Shown here: positions 21,908-30,244 of the stretch, piece by piece
How the letters are laid out: each line of letters begins with the position of its first letter
How positions within the stretch are numbered: position 1 is the first letter of the stretch
Assembly (NCBI GenBank): GCA_963697285.1
Contig: CAVONI010000002.1
Coordinates: forward strand, 1 to 64,000
Length of the DNA: 64,000 nucleotides
Direction of reading: 5' to 3'
DNA from: JAEUQQ01 sp963697285
GTDB lineage: Bacteria > Acidobacteriota > Vicinamibacteria > Vicinamibacterales > JAFNAJ01
Program-made: the position numbers and the translations under genes
Notes under the pieces: model-generated
Told to the model about the DNA's origin: nothing
Databases searched by the model: none
Seen by the model: only the letters and a program-made list of their open reading frames with translations

Positions 21908-22369
21908 CTACACCTCTTCCTGAATCATCGAATCGTCACCGGCCAGATCGTCGACCGGGGCATCGTCCGGACCGCCAGCCGGGGTCTCGACCGGCTCGGG
22001 CTCGCCACGGGCCGCGCGACGCGCGGCCGCGGCCGCCTGGCGCTCGGCCTTCTTGCGCTCGGCGATGCGGGTCTCCTCGTCCACGCGAACGACGAGGAGG
22101 CGGATGACCTTGTCGCTCACCTTGAGGCGGCGCTCCATCTCGTTCATCATCGCCGACGGGCCGTTCAGGGTTTCGAGGACGTAGGTGCCCTCGCGATGCG
22201 GACCGATCTCGTACGCCAGCTTGCGGCGTCCCCAGTTCTCGGTCTTCTCGAGCGTGCCCGCGAACTTCGCGGCGATGGTCTCGACCTGGGTGTGCAGGTC
22301 GGCGACCTCCTGGTCGGTCGCGACGGGCGACACGATGTAGATCAATTCGTACTGACGTGTTGCGCTCAT
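21908..22369 (-). CDS. rpsF: 30S ribosomal protein S6
   Basis: S6 binds S18 and 16S rRNA. The conserved part covers residues 1-105 (MSATRQYELIYIVSPVATDQ, ENWGRRKLAYEI, REGTYVLETL). The C terminus is extended by an Ala/Arg-rich segment and then an acidic tail (about 110-153), so the protein is longer than the usual 95-130. No ssb gene lies between rpsF and rpsR, unlike the common Firmicutes arrangement. It is the first gene of the rpsF-rpsR-rplI set. Confidence 0.96.
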   Translation of the reverse strand: MSATRQYELIYIVSPVATDQEVADLHTQVETIAAKFAGTLEKTENWGRRKLAYEIGPHREGTYVLETLNGPSAMMNEMERRLKVSDKVIRLLVVRVDEETRIAERKKAERQAAAAARRAARGEPEPVETPAGGPDDAPVDDLAGDDSMIQEEV

Positions 22370-22436
22370 TCAGTGTCTCCTTCTGGACTGAGCGGCCACC
22401 ACGATGGTGGCAAGGAGCGCGCGCGGCCCGTTGTCG

Positions 22437-23009
22437 TCAGGCCACCGCGTTGCGATTGAAACGGTTCATCGCTTCCTCGAGCCCCTGCTCGACGAAGCAC
22501 TCGGCCGCATCGGCGGCACGTGTCGTGACCTCGCGCATGATCACGCGCTCGTCGTCGGGAACCCGGGACAGCACGTGGTCGGCGAGATCGCGTCGCGGAT
22601 CCCCGCGACCGACACCGACGCGCAATCGCGGAAACGCGTCGGTTCCGAGGTGTTCGATGACCGACTTCAGGCCGTTGTGGCCCCCCGCCGATCCGCTCGG
22701 GCGCAACCGCACCCGGCCTCTCTCCAGCGCCACCTCGTCGACGATGACGAGCAGGTCGCTGGGTTCGAGCTTGTAGAACCGCGCGAGCGCGCCCACGGCG
22801 CGCCCACTCAGGTTCATGAATGTCAGCGGCTTCACCAGCCACACATCGTCGGCCAGGCCGCGCACGCGGGCCGTCAAGGCCTCGGCCGTCGACGTCCCGA
22901 ACACGGCGTGGTGACGTGCCGCCACCTCGTCGACCACGTCAAACCCGATGTTGTGGTATGTCGCGCGGTAGCGCGGCCCCGGGTTGCCGAGCCCGACGAG
23001 CAGCTTCAC
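22437..23009 (-). CDS. pth: Peptidyl-tRNA hydrolase
   Basis: Recycles peptidyl-tRNA dropped from ribosomes. The GTG start at 23009 overlaps the rplY stop by one base (TAGTG) and gives a 190-residue product beginning VKLLVGLGNPGPRYRATYHN. That segment contains the catalytic His of YHNIGF. LVKPLTFMNLSG and SAGGHNGLKS are the other family signatures. The longer open frame upstream runs inside rplY and is not credible. The rplY-pth pair is one of the most conserved adjacencies in bacteria. Confidence 0.96.
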   Translation of the reverse strand: MKLLVGLGNPGPRYRATYHNIGFDVVDEVAARHHAVFGTSTAEALTARVRGLADDVWLVKPLTFMNLSGRAVGALARFYKLEPSDLLVIVDEVALERGRVRLRPSGSAGGHNGLKSVIEHLGTDAFPRLRVGVGRGDPRRDLADHVLSRVPDDERVIMREVTTRAADAAECFVEQGLEEAMNRFNRNAVA

Positions 23010-23653
23010 TAGTCTTCCTTGTCGGTCTTGCCCTTCTTGATCACTTCCGGTTCCGGCGTCGCGGTCACGGCCCCCTCGACGGCGGCCTCGGCCACGGCCT
23101 TCGGCGCCACGAGGTGCACGAGCATCAGGTCGCCATCGACCAGCGGCGTCCACTTCTGCCCCTCGGCCACGTCGCGGACGCGCACCGACTGCCCCATCGT
23201 CAGCTCGCTCACGTTCACCGTGATCGACTCGGGGATGTCGGCCGGCAGGCACTCGACCTCGATCTCGCGGGTCAGGAACTCGAGCACGGCACCCTGCAGC
23301 TTGACGCCCTTCGCCTCGCCCTCGACCTCGATCCGCACCGACACCGTCAGCAGCTTGTCCATCGCGATGCGATAGAAATCCGCGTGCAGCAGCGAGTGAT
23401 CGACCGGCTGGAGCAGGAAGTCCTTCACCAGCACCTTGGTCGGCGCCTCGCCATCGACCTTGAGGTCGACGAGCGTGTTGACCCCGGACTCCGAGTGGAG
23501 GATCCGCGAGAGCGCCTTGGGATCGACCGAGATGGCGACCGCGCCCTGCTCACCGCCGTAGACCACCGCCGGGATGCTGCCGGCGACGCGCAACCGCCGT
23601 GCTTCGTTCTTCCCCCGCGACTCGCGCTTCACCGCATTCAACGTGGCTTCCAT
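23009..23653 (-). CDS. rplY: 50S ribosomal protein L25/general stress protein Ctc
   Basis: 5S-rRNA-binding protein of the long Ctc type with an N-terminal L25 domain and a C-terminal TL5-like domain. I use the ATG at 23653 (MEATLNAVKRESRGKNEARR), giving 214 residues. The L25 domain includes LRVAGSIPAVVYGG and HSLLHADFYRI; the C-terminal domain follows from about residue 95 and ends in a Lys/Glu-rich tail. It lies between prs and pth, the classical prs-rplY-pth order. Confidence 0.95.
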   Translation of the reverse strand: MEATLNAVKRESRGKNEARRLRVAGSIPAVVYGGEQGAVAISVDPKALSRILHSESGVNTLVDLKVDGEAPTKVLVKDFLLQPVDHSLLHADFYRIAMDKLLTVSVRIEVEGEAKGVKLQGAVLEFLTREIEVECLPADIPESITVNVSELTMGQSVRVRDVAEGQKWTPLVDGDLMLVHLVAPKAVAEAAVEGAVTATPEPEVIKKGKTDKED

Positions 23654-23687
23654 GTTCGCTGCCTTTTTCTTTTCCTGTTCGCGTGCT

Positions 23688-24635
23688 TCAGACAAACAAC
23701 GACGAGACCGAGGTCTCTTCGTGGATGCTGCGGATGGCCTGGCCAAGCAGCCGCGCCACCGACAGACACACTACCTTCTCCGACTGCTGACAGACCTCAT
23801 CCTGGGGGATGGTGTTCGTCACCACGAGCTGATCGATCGGCGCCTGCTCGATGCGGCCAACGGCCGGTCCCGAGAGCACCCCGTGCACCGCGCACGCGAT
23901 GATCCGCGCCGCGCCGTTCTGCTTCAACGCCACCGCCGCCTTCTGGATCGTGCCGGCGGTATCGATGATGTCGTCCTGGATGATGCAGGTGCGCCCCTCG
24001 ACATCCCCGATCACGTGCATCACTTCTGCCGCGCCCGTATCGCTGCTGCGCCGCTTGTCGATGATGGCCAGCTCCGCGCCGAGGCGCTTGGCGTAGGCGC
24101 GCGCGCGCTCGGCCCCCCCGGCATCCGGCGACACCATCGTGACGTCCTTGAACTGCTGCCGCGCCAGGTAATCGATGATCACCGGCGCCGCGAACAGGTG
24201 GTCGACCGGGATGTCGAAGAACCCCTGAATCTGCGCCTTGTGCAGGTCCATCGTCAACACCCGGTTCGCCCCGGCCGCGCTCAGCAGGTTCGCCACCAGC
24301 TTGGCCGAGATCGGCACCCGCGGCTTGTCCTTCCGGTCCTGCCGCGCGTAGCCGTAATACGGAATCACTGCCGTGATCCGCGCCGCCGACGAGCGGCGGA
24401 ACGCGTCGATCATGATGCACAGCTCGACGAGGTGTTCATCCACCGACCGGCAGGTCGGCTGCACGATGAAGACATCCTTGCCGCGGATGTTCTCGTCGAT
24501 CTGGAACGCCACCTCGGTGTCGGGGAAGCGGTGCAGGCGTGCCTGCCCGATCGGAACCCCGAGCACATCCGCAATTTCCTTCGCCAGCAGCGGATGCGCG
24601 CTCCCTGCAAAGAGCTTGAGTTCGGCCCGGTGCAT
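23688..24635 (-). CDS. prs: Ribose-phosphate pyrophosphokinase
   Basis: Makes PRPP from ribose 5-phosphate and ATP for purine, pyrimidine, histidine and tryptophan synthesis. The 315-residue product has the flexible-loop and metal motifs PYYGYARQDRK and DLHKAQIQGFFDIPVDHL. The PRPP-binding loop is IIQDDIIDTAGTIQKAA, and VVSPDAGG-type VSPDAGGAERARAYAKRL is present. Length matches the class I enzymes. It follows tRNA-Gln and precedes rplY. Confidence 0.97.
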   Translation of the reverse strand: MHRAELKLFAGSAHPLLAKEIADVLGVPIGQARLHRFPDTEVAFQIDENIRGKDVFIVQPTCRSVDEHLVELCIMIDAFRRSSAARITAVIPYYGYARQDRKDKPRVPISAKLVANLLSAAGANRVLTMDLHKAQIQGFFDIPVDHLFAAPVIIDYLARQQFKDVTMVSPDAGGAERARAYAKRLGAELAIIDKRRSSDTGAAEVMHVIGDVEGRTCIIQDDIIDTAGTIQKAAVALKQNGAARIIACAVHGVLSGPAVGRIEQAPIDQLVVTNTIPQDEVCQQSEKVVCLSVARLLGQAIRSIHEETSVSSLFV

Positions 24636-24701
24636 ACTCGGCGTTTCCCGCGTGTCACCAGCGTGAAAAGTGCATTGCGACGAGCCTACGGAACCCGCGG
24701 G

Positions 24702-24776
24702 TGGCTGGGGCGGGAGGATTCGAACCTCCGAATGCAGGCTCCAAAGGCCCGTGCCTTACCACTTGGCGACGCCCCA
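24702..24776 (-). tRNA. trnQ-TTG: tRNA-Gln (anticodon TTG)
   Basis: Minus-strand cloverleaf with acceptor TGGGGCG / CGCCCCA, discriminator G and encoded CCA. The anticodon loop CTTTGGA gives TTG. It sits between ispE and prs, exactly where a tRNA-Gln is found in Pseudomonas and relatives. Confidence 0.95.
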
Positions 24777-25084
24777 TCTGACCACGTGCGCGTCCACAGC
24801 AATGTCCCCGCACGCGAGTCCGCCCCTGCGACACCCTCCCCCCTGTCAAGGACCACTTCGAGGCCGTGCTGACCGTCTCGACGAGCGACTTGGAGGAGAG
24901 GAACGCGATGGGAAGCGCTGCCCGTGCGGGCACAAACGGGCAGTATAGACGAACTCTGCCCGGCCCGGCAATCTGGACGCCATCGCCGGCCACCTTGGCC
25001 CCCGCCCGGCTGGGCCGTCGGGCGAGCCGCCCGCTGAGTCGCCGCAGCGTCGCGCCTCGACCCCTGCCCAGTACTTCCGGAGCT
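24777..25084 (-). promoter_or_regulatory. ispE to tRNA-Gln spacer with a candidate promoter
   Basis: This 308-base stretch has no convincing gene. On the minus strand a TTGCCG (24966-24971) and TATACT (24942-24947), 18 bases apart, form a reasonable sigma70-type promoter. It would serve tRNA-Gln and prs with a leader of about 160 bases. A GC-rich inverted repeat (CGGGCG, AGC, CGCCCG at 25019-25033) lies between this promoter and the ispE stop and could end the ispE transcript. Confidence 0.45.
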
Positions 25085-26023
25085 TCAATACCCGCAGTCG
25101 GCCGACGAGGCTCCCGGAGCGATGCCGTCGGCGCGATCCCAGCACGCAGCACGCGTCAGCGTCGTCGTCAGCCACGTTCGCGCTCCCTGCGCAGCGACGG
25201 CGTCGAGCGCGCGCTCCGCGTCGCGGGCGCGGTCGAAGACCCCGAACACCGCCGACCCGCTTCCGGTCATCGCCGCTTGCCTGGCGCCGCAGGCTCGCAG
25301 GGCGATCACGAGGCGACCGATGGCCGGGAAGCGCGCCGCCACGGCCGCCTGCAGGTCGTTCGTGCACCCCGTCGCGCCCGCGTCGGCGACAGCGCCGGAA
25401 CGCCGGAGCCGCTGCCCGCGCCCGAGGCCCGACGCGTCGGCAAACCAGCGATACGCATCGGCCGTCGGCACGCCGAAGCCCGGTTGCGCCACGACCACCG
25501 GCCGCATCGGCGCCTCGTCCAGTGGCCGCAGGTGCTCGCCTCGACCGGTCCCCAGGGCACGTCCCCCGACCAGGAAGAACGCCACGTCGGCCCCGAGGCT
25601 GGCGGCCATCGCCCAATCGTCCGGCGCCAGCACGTCGCGCGCGTCTGACGGATGCGCGATCCCCTCGGCGTGCATGGTCAGGGCGATCAGGGTTGCGGCC
25701 GCATCCGCACTGCCTCCGCCGAGACCTGCTTGCATGGGAATCCGCTTTTCGATGTGCACGTGGATGCCGCCGGTGACGCCCCGACGGTGGCGCCGGCACC
25801 AGGCCTGCACCATCCGCGTCACCAGGTTGCCGTCGTCTGTCGGCAACGACGGATCACTGCAGGTCACGCGCAAGGGGCCGTCAATCGCGTCGAACGATAT
25901 CGTGTCGTGCAGGGCCAGCGTCTCGAAGACGGTCGAGATCAGGTGATAGCCCTCGTCATCGCGCCCCGCGATGCGGAGGTCACGGTTGATCTTGGCGAAC
26001 GCCGGCAGGGTAATGGTCGGCAT
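25085..26023 (-). CDS. ispE: 4-diphosphocytidyl-2-C-methyl-D-erythritol kinase
   Basis: GHMP-family kinase of the MEP isoprenoid pathway. The N-terminal FAKINRDLRI (KiN motif) and the ATP-binding loop PMQAGLGGGSADAAATL define the family; the third motif is MTGSGSAVFGVF. The 312-residue length is typical. Together with ispD and ispF about 11 kb away it shows that the organism uses the MEP route. It starts 3 bases after the LolB-like gene. Confidence 0.95.
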   Translation of the reverse strand: MPTITLPAFAKINRDLRIAGRDDEGYHLISTVFETLALHDTISFDAIDGPLRVTCSDPSLPTDDGNLVTRMVQAWCRRHRRGVTGGIHVHIEKRIPMQAGLGGGSADAAATLIALTMHAEGIAHPSDARDVLAPDDWAMAASLGADVAFFLVGGRALGTGRGEHLRPLDEAPMRPVVVAQPGFGVPTADAYRWFADASGLGRGQRLRRSGAVADAGATGCTNDLQAAVAARFPAIGRLVIALRACGARQAAMTGSGSAVFGVFDRARDAERALDAVAAQGARTWLTTTLTRAACWDRADGIAPGASSADCGY

Positions 26024-26026
26024 GGC

Positions 26027-26899
26027 TCAGTGCGTCGACACCGGTGCCGCGGCAAACGGACTCATCCGCCGCAGGTCGTCGAGCGTCAGCGCTCGCGCCC
26101 CGGCGGGGATGGCCACCTCGAAGGCGGCCGCCGCGAGTGTGCCGCCCGTGTCGAGGTCGCTGAGGGTGAGGCGCAGTTGGGCCAGCGGCGCCGACGACGG
26201 GCCGACGGCGACCTCGATGACCCGGCGCGCCGAGCCGGCCGGCTCCTGGTAGACCGCCGCCACCTGGCGCTGACGCGCCGTGTTCGGCGGGAACAGCAAC
26301 CCCGTCACCCGTTCGCGCGGGGACGTGCGCGCGAACGCGACGATCCCTGTCGCATCGGCGGCCGAGACCGTGCCGTCGCCGTGGCGCCGCGACTGCGCAT
26401 CGTCGAGCGCGCCCGAGGGGCAGGCCAGCGTCAACGCGGCGAGATCGTCGGCCGACAGCGGCAGCTGGACGAGCGCGTCGAGCAACTGCTCGACCGACAC
26501 GCCCGTGATGAACGCGTGCTCGCGCGGCATCACCAGCGTGGTCGAGCGGCCATCCGCGGCGAGGGTGAACACCGGCGCGCCGAATGGTGCCACCGCGTCA
26601 ATCCGCAGCTGACCCGGGCGCGCGATGCCCACCTGCAGCGTGCCGCGCACGCGCTGGCGCCCGACGCGTCCGGACACACCGATGTTGGTCGTCACCGTGC
26701 GGATCGCCGTGCAGGCGGACGCCAGCCGCGCGATCACGGCGTGTGCCGCCGGATCGACCACCGCTTGCCCGGGATCGGGCAACGCCACGCGAACCGCTGG
26801 CGCACACGCGACGGCCAGCCCCACGAGGGCGGCTGCGGCGACGCGCGGCCACGCGCGCCCGCATCGCCGCCCTCTACCGGGGCGTTCGCTCTGCGTCAT
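26027..26899 (-). CDS. Putative LolB-like outer-membrane lipoprotein
   Basis: A 290-residue protein starting at the ATG at 26899, with a basic N terminus, a hydrophobic stretch (AAAALVGLAVAC) and a cysteine suited to lipidation. The mature part has beta-rich segments typical of LolA/LolB-type folds (GTLQVGIARPGQLRIDAVAP, TLAADGRSTTLVMPREHAF). The order TPR protein, this gene, ispE, tRNA-Gln, prs, rplY, pth is the same as in Pseudomonas, where lolB occupies this slot. That supports a LolB-type role in lipoprotein insertion. Sequence similarity is weak, so this is a positional and fold-based inference. Its start overlaps the upstream TPR gene by 26 bases. Confidence 0.6.
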   Translation of the reverse strand: MTQSERPGRGRRCGRAWPRVAAAALVGLAVACAPAVRVALPDPGQAVVDPAAHAVIARLASACTAIRTVTTNIGVSGRVGRQRVRGTLQVGIARPGQLRIDAVAPFGAPVFTLAADGRSTTLVMPREHAFITGVSVEQLLDALVQLPLSADDLAALTLACPSGALDDAQSRRHGDGTVSAADATGIVAFARTSPRERVTGLLFPPNTARQRQVAAVYQEPAGSARRVIEVAVGPSSAPLAQLRLTLSDLDTGGTLAAAAFEVAIPAGARALTLDDLRRMSPFAAAPVSTH

Positions 26900-28820
26900 C
26901 GATCTTCTTCTGGATGGCCGCCGGATCCACCTGGTCGCGATCACCCGCGAGCGCCTTCTTCCACGCTGCGATGGCACCCGCGACGTCCTTCTGCGCGAGC
27001 AGCACGTCGCCGTAGTGATCCTGCACGATGGAGTTCGTGGGCAGCTGCTCGGCCGCCGTCGCCAGGTAGGTCTTCGCCCTGGCGACGTCACCCTTCCTGA
27101 AAAGCGCCCATCCGAGCGAGTCCTGGTACGAGCCGTTGTGTGGATCGGCGAGCAGCGCGCGCTCGATCATCTGGACGGCTTCGTCGAGCCGCTGGCCACG
27201 CTCGACGAGCATGTAGCCGAAGTAGTTCAACGTGGGCGCGTGCAGCGGATCGCGCGCCAGCGCCGAGCGGAACGCCGACTCGGCCTCGTCGTACTGCTTC
27301 TGCTGCTCGTAGATGGCCCCACGCTGGAACGGGACGTCGGCGTCGTCGGCGAACTTCGCCTCGGCCTCGGTGAGCACCCGCAGCGCGTCGCTGTACCGCT
27401 TCGCATCACCGTAGATGTTCGCCAGCGCCTGGTAGGCAGCCGACGTCGCGCCTGGCTTCTCGACAAAAGGCGTGAGGATGCCGACCGCGCGGTCGACCTG
27501 TCCCTGGCCACGCCACGCCTGGGCCTCGAGCCGGGCCAGTCGCAGGTCATCGGGCGCCGCGCGCCGGGCCGTGGCCAGTTCCGTCGCTGCCCTGTCGAAC
27601 TGCTTCGACGCCAGCAGCGCCTGCCCGACGTACATGCCCAGCGAGACGTCGTTGGGGTTCAGCGTGCGGGCACGCTCGAACGCCGCAATCGCGCGGTCGT
27701 ATTCGCCCAGTTCCTGGTAGGCGAAGGCGAGGTGGACCAGCGGCGCAAGCACCTGGCGGCTGCCGGCGGGCTGTTTGTCGATGGCCGGCGCCAGCGTGGC
27801 GATCACGTCGCGGTAGGCGCGGCGCTGCTCGAGGGCCAGCGCCAGCGAGTACGCGCCGCGCAGGCCGGAAGGCTCCAGCACGATCAGGCGCCGGGCGGCC
27901 GACTCTGCCTCGGGCAGCGCCTCGGCGCGACGTTCGGCTTCCGACAGCAGGTAGAGGACGTTGCCATCGGTCGGCATCTGCTGGACCAGTTCGCGCAGCA
28001 CGTCGCGCGCCTTGGCGGGCTGGTCGGCCGCGAGCCACGACGACGCCTCGCGCATCCGGAGTTCGGCCGCGCGCGGCGCCTGGCCGGCGGCCTGGCGGTA
28101 GGCCTCGGCTGCGCCGGCGCTGTCGCCCTGCTTCTCGAGCATCTCGGCGAGCACCGTCCATGCGCGCACGAACCGCGGTTCGTAGGCCACCACCTCGCGC
28201 AGCACGGTGATCGCCTCGGCCACCTTGCCCACCGCCTCGTAGGCCTGCCCGAGCAGCAGGCCGGCATCGGCCATACCCGGCTCCTGCTGCCACAGGGTGT
28301 TGAGCGGCTCGATCGCCGCCTCGGCATGGCCGCCCGCCAGCTGCAGCCGCCCCAGGGTGAGGAGCAACCCGAGGTCGTACGCGCGGTTCGGTCGTGCTTT
28401 CTGGAGATGATCGATGGCCGTCTCGACGTCCTCGGCCGCCGGGACCTGCGATTGCTCGCCACGCTGCTGGAGGCGCGACGCGTAGAGGGTCCCGAGCACC
28501 CAATGGGCCTCGCTGTTGTCGGGGTCGAGAGCGAGCGCCTCCTTGGCGGCCTGCATGGCCTCGTCGGCGCGACCGGCGCGGGCCAGCAGGCCTGCGAGCT
28601 CGGCGCGGACCTCGGCCGAGGCCGGGTCACGCTCGGCGGCCCGGCGCAGGGCCGCAACAGCGGCCTCACCCTCGCCCTCGCCCTCGAGGTACCGTCCACG
28701 GATGAAGTCGAAGTAGGCCTCGGCCTGCGATGCGGTCGGAGGCGGGGCCGGAGGCTGGACGGGCGCGGGGGCCGGGGGCTGCAACACGAGCGCAACGAGC
28801 AGGGCGGGCAACACGGACAT
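26874..28820 (-). CDS. Secreted TPR-repeat protein
   Basis: A 648-residue protein with a short N-terminal hydrophobic signal (MSVLPALLVALVLQPPAPA) and a Pro-rich linker. It then consists of a long run of tetratricopeptide repeats over about residues 35-640, with units such as AELAGLLARAGRADEAMQAA, LNYFGYMLVERGQRLDEA and DSLGWALFRKGDVARAKTYL. TPR arrays bind other proteins; location is probably periplasmic or outer-membrane-associated. It heads the TPR-lolB-ispE group also found in proteobacteria. The specific partner is unknown. The chosen ATG (28820) directly precedes the signal sequence. Confidence 0.85.
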   Translation of the reverse strand: MSVLPALLVALVLQPPAPAPVQPPAPPPTASQAEAYFDFIRGRYLEGEGEGEAAVAALRRAAERDPASAEVRAELAGLLARAGRADEAMQAAKEALALDPDNSEAHWVLGTLYASRLQQRGEQSQVPAAEDVETAIDHLQKARPNRAYDLGLLLTLGRLQLAGGHAEAAIEPLNTLWQQEPGMADAGLLLGQAYEAVGKVAEAITVLREVVAYEPRFVRAWTVLAEMLEKQGDSAGAAEAYRQAAGQAPRAAELRMREASSWLAADQPAKARDVLRELVQQMPTDGNVLYLLSEAERRAEALPEAESAARRLIVLEPSGLRGAYSLALALEQRRAYRDVIATLAPAIDKQPAGSRQVLAPLVHLAFAYQELGEYDRAIAAFERARTLNPNDVSLGMYVGQALLASKQFDRAATELATARRAAPDDLRLARLEAQAWRGQGQVDRAVGILTPFVEKPGATSAAYQALANIYGDAKRYSDALRVLTEAEAKFADDADVPFQRGAIYEQQKQYDEAESAFRSALARDPLHAPTLNYFGYMLVERGQRLDEAVQMIERALLADPHNGSYQDSLGWALFRKGDVARAKTYLATAAEQLPTNSIVQDHYGDVLLAQKDVAGAIAAWKKALAGDRDQVDPAAIQKKIDDAERTPR

Positions 28821-28852
28821 GCCACGATTGTTCCACAGGCAGACGGCGGCGG

Positions 28853-28858
28853 TATACT
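28853..28858 (+). promoter_or_regulatory. Candidate -10 element for the Trm112-ligase-kinase genes
   Basis: TATACT on the plus strand lies 17 bases before the ATG at 28875, in the 54-base divergent gap after the TPR gene. A poor -35-like TTCCAC stands 16 bases upstream. The leader would be only about 10 bases, carrying a GGAGG ribosome-binding site. Confidence 0.4.
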
Positions 28859-28874
28859 CGCGCCCGGAGGATCC

Positions 28875-29045
28875 ATGCCCGTCGATCAGCAATTGCTCGA
28901 AATACTCGCGTGTCCGGCCTGCAAGACGCCAGTGGAACTGGTGCGCAACGGCACCGCCCTGAAATGCGCCACCTGCCACCGCGTGTACCCGATCGTCGAC
29001 GACATCCCGGTGATGCTGATCGACGAAGCCACCATCGACGCCTGA
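28875..29045 (+). CDS. Trm112-family zinc-ribbon protein
   Basis: A 56-residue protein with two cysteine pairs (C13/C16 and C31/C34) and the family ending YPIVDDIPVMLIDEA. Trm112-like proteins activate methyltransferases in eukaryotes and archaea. In bacteria homologues such as YcaR are found beside LPS genes (lpxK, kdsB). Here it precedes an O-antigen ligase-like gene and a heptose kinase, an LPS context again. The ATG has a strong GGAGG site. The family call is firm; the function is not. Confidence 0.9.
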   Translation: MPVDQQLLEILACPACKTPVELVRNGTALKCATCHRVYPIVDDIPVMLIDEATIDA

Positions 29046-29062
29046 ACGACCCGATCTTCCCG

Positions 29063-30244
29063 ATGACCGCCGGCACCGCGACCCTGCCCCTGCCCACCCG
29101 CGATCGGCTCGCTGATGCGAGCCTGATCGCGCTGGCGGCGTGTGCCGGCGCCACGCAGGTCTCGATTGCGGCCTCCGAGATCCTGCTGGCGGTCGCGCTG
29201 GTGGGGTGGCTGACCCTGGTGCTGGTGCGGCGCGAGCACGTCGCCACGCCGCGCTTCTTCGTGCCGCTCACGGCGTATGCGGCGGCGACGCTGGTCTCCG
29301 CGGCGGTGTCGTCGGATCCCGCGCGCAGCCTGCTCGACGCGAAGGAAGTGCTGCTCTTCCTCGTCGTGCCGATGACGATGCGGCTGGCGCGCAACGGGCG
29401 CGCCGGGCGCATCCACACGGTGGTGCTCTCGGTCGGGGCCCTGGCGGCCATCGCCGGCATCGTCCAGTACGGCATCCTGCACTACGACAACCTGGGCAAG
29501 CGTCCGCAGGGCACGCTCACGCATTACATGACGTATTCCGGCGTGATCATGCTCGTGATCGGGGTGGCCATCGCGCGCATCCTGTATCGTCCACGCGATC
29601 GCGCGTGGGCCGCGCTGGTGCTGCCGGCCGTGGTGGTCGCGCTGGCCCTGACCTTCACGCGCAGCGCGTGGGTCGGCGCCTGCCTCGCGATCGGTGTGCT
29701 GTTCATGCTCAAGGACCGCCGCCTGCTCGCGATCACGCCGGTGGTCGCCGCGCTCTTCATCGCGCTGGCGCCCGGGCAGGTGACCGACCGGATGTACTCG
29801 ATGTTCGACCTGAAGGATCCGTCGAACCGCGATCGGCTCGCGATGATGCAGGCGGGCGCGGCGATGGTGAAAGACCATCCGCTCACCGGCGTCGGCCCCG
29901 ACATGGTGACCGTGCAGTATCCGCAGTATCGCGTCGCGAGCGCCGTCCACGCCGAGACTCCACACCTGCACAACGTGCCGATGCAGATCGCCGCCGAGCG
30001 TGGCCTGCCGGCGCTCGCCCTGTGGCTGTGGTTCGTCGCCGTGACGGCGTGGGATCTCGTGAAGCGCATGCGCACGAGCGCCGACCCGTCAATCGCCGCC
30101 GCCGGTCTTGCTGCGCTCGTCAGCATGTTCGCCGCGGGGTTGTTCGAGTACAACTTCGGCGATTCCGAGTTCCTGATCCTGTTGCTCGTCCTGATCACGT
30201 TGCCGTTCGCCAACGATCAGCCGACACGGGCGAACGCCCGGTAA
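29063..30244 (+). CDS. O-antigen ligase (WaaL)/Wzy-family membrane protein
   Basis: A 393-residue protein with about ten predicted hydrophobic segments spread over its length. It has a long extracytoplasmic loop at roughly residues 255-320 containing DPSNRDRLAMMQAGAAMVKD, HPLTGVGPDMV and ETPHLHNVPMQIAAERG. The HxLTGvGPd...HnvplqiaaerG pattern is the hallmark of the Wzy_C domain of O-antigen ligases. It would transfer polysaccharide onto lipid A-core in the periplasm or polymerise it. The heptose kinase follows with a one-base overlap (TAATG). Substrate cannot be told from sequence. Confidence 0.85.
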   Translation: MTAGTATLPLPTRDRLADASLIALAACAGATQVSIAASEILLAVALVGWLTLVLVRREHVATPRFFVPLTAYAAATLVSAAVSSDPARSLLDAKEVLLFLVVPMTMRLARNGRAGRIHTVVLSVGALAAIAGIVQYGILHYDNLGKRPQGTLTHYMTYSGVIMLVIGVAIARILYRPRDRAWAALVLPAVVVALALTFTRSAWVGACLAIGVLFMLKDRRLLAITPVVAALFIALAPGQVTDRMYSMFDLKDPSNRDRLAMMQAGAAMVKDHPLTGVGPDMVTVQYPQYRVASAVHAETPHLHNVPMQIAAERGLPALALWLWFVAVTAWDLVKRMRTSADPSIAAAGLAALVSMFAAGLFEYNFGDSEFLILLLVLITLPFANDQPTRANAR

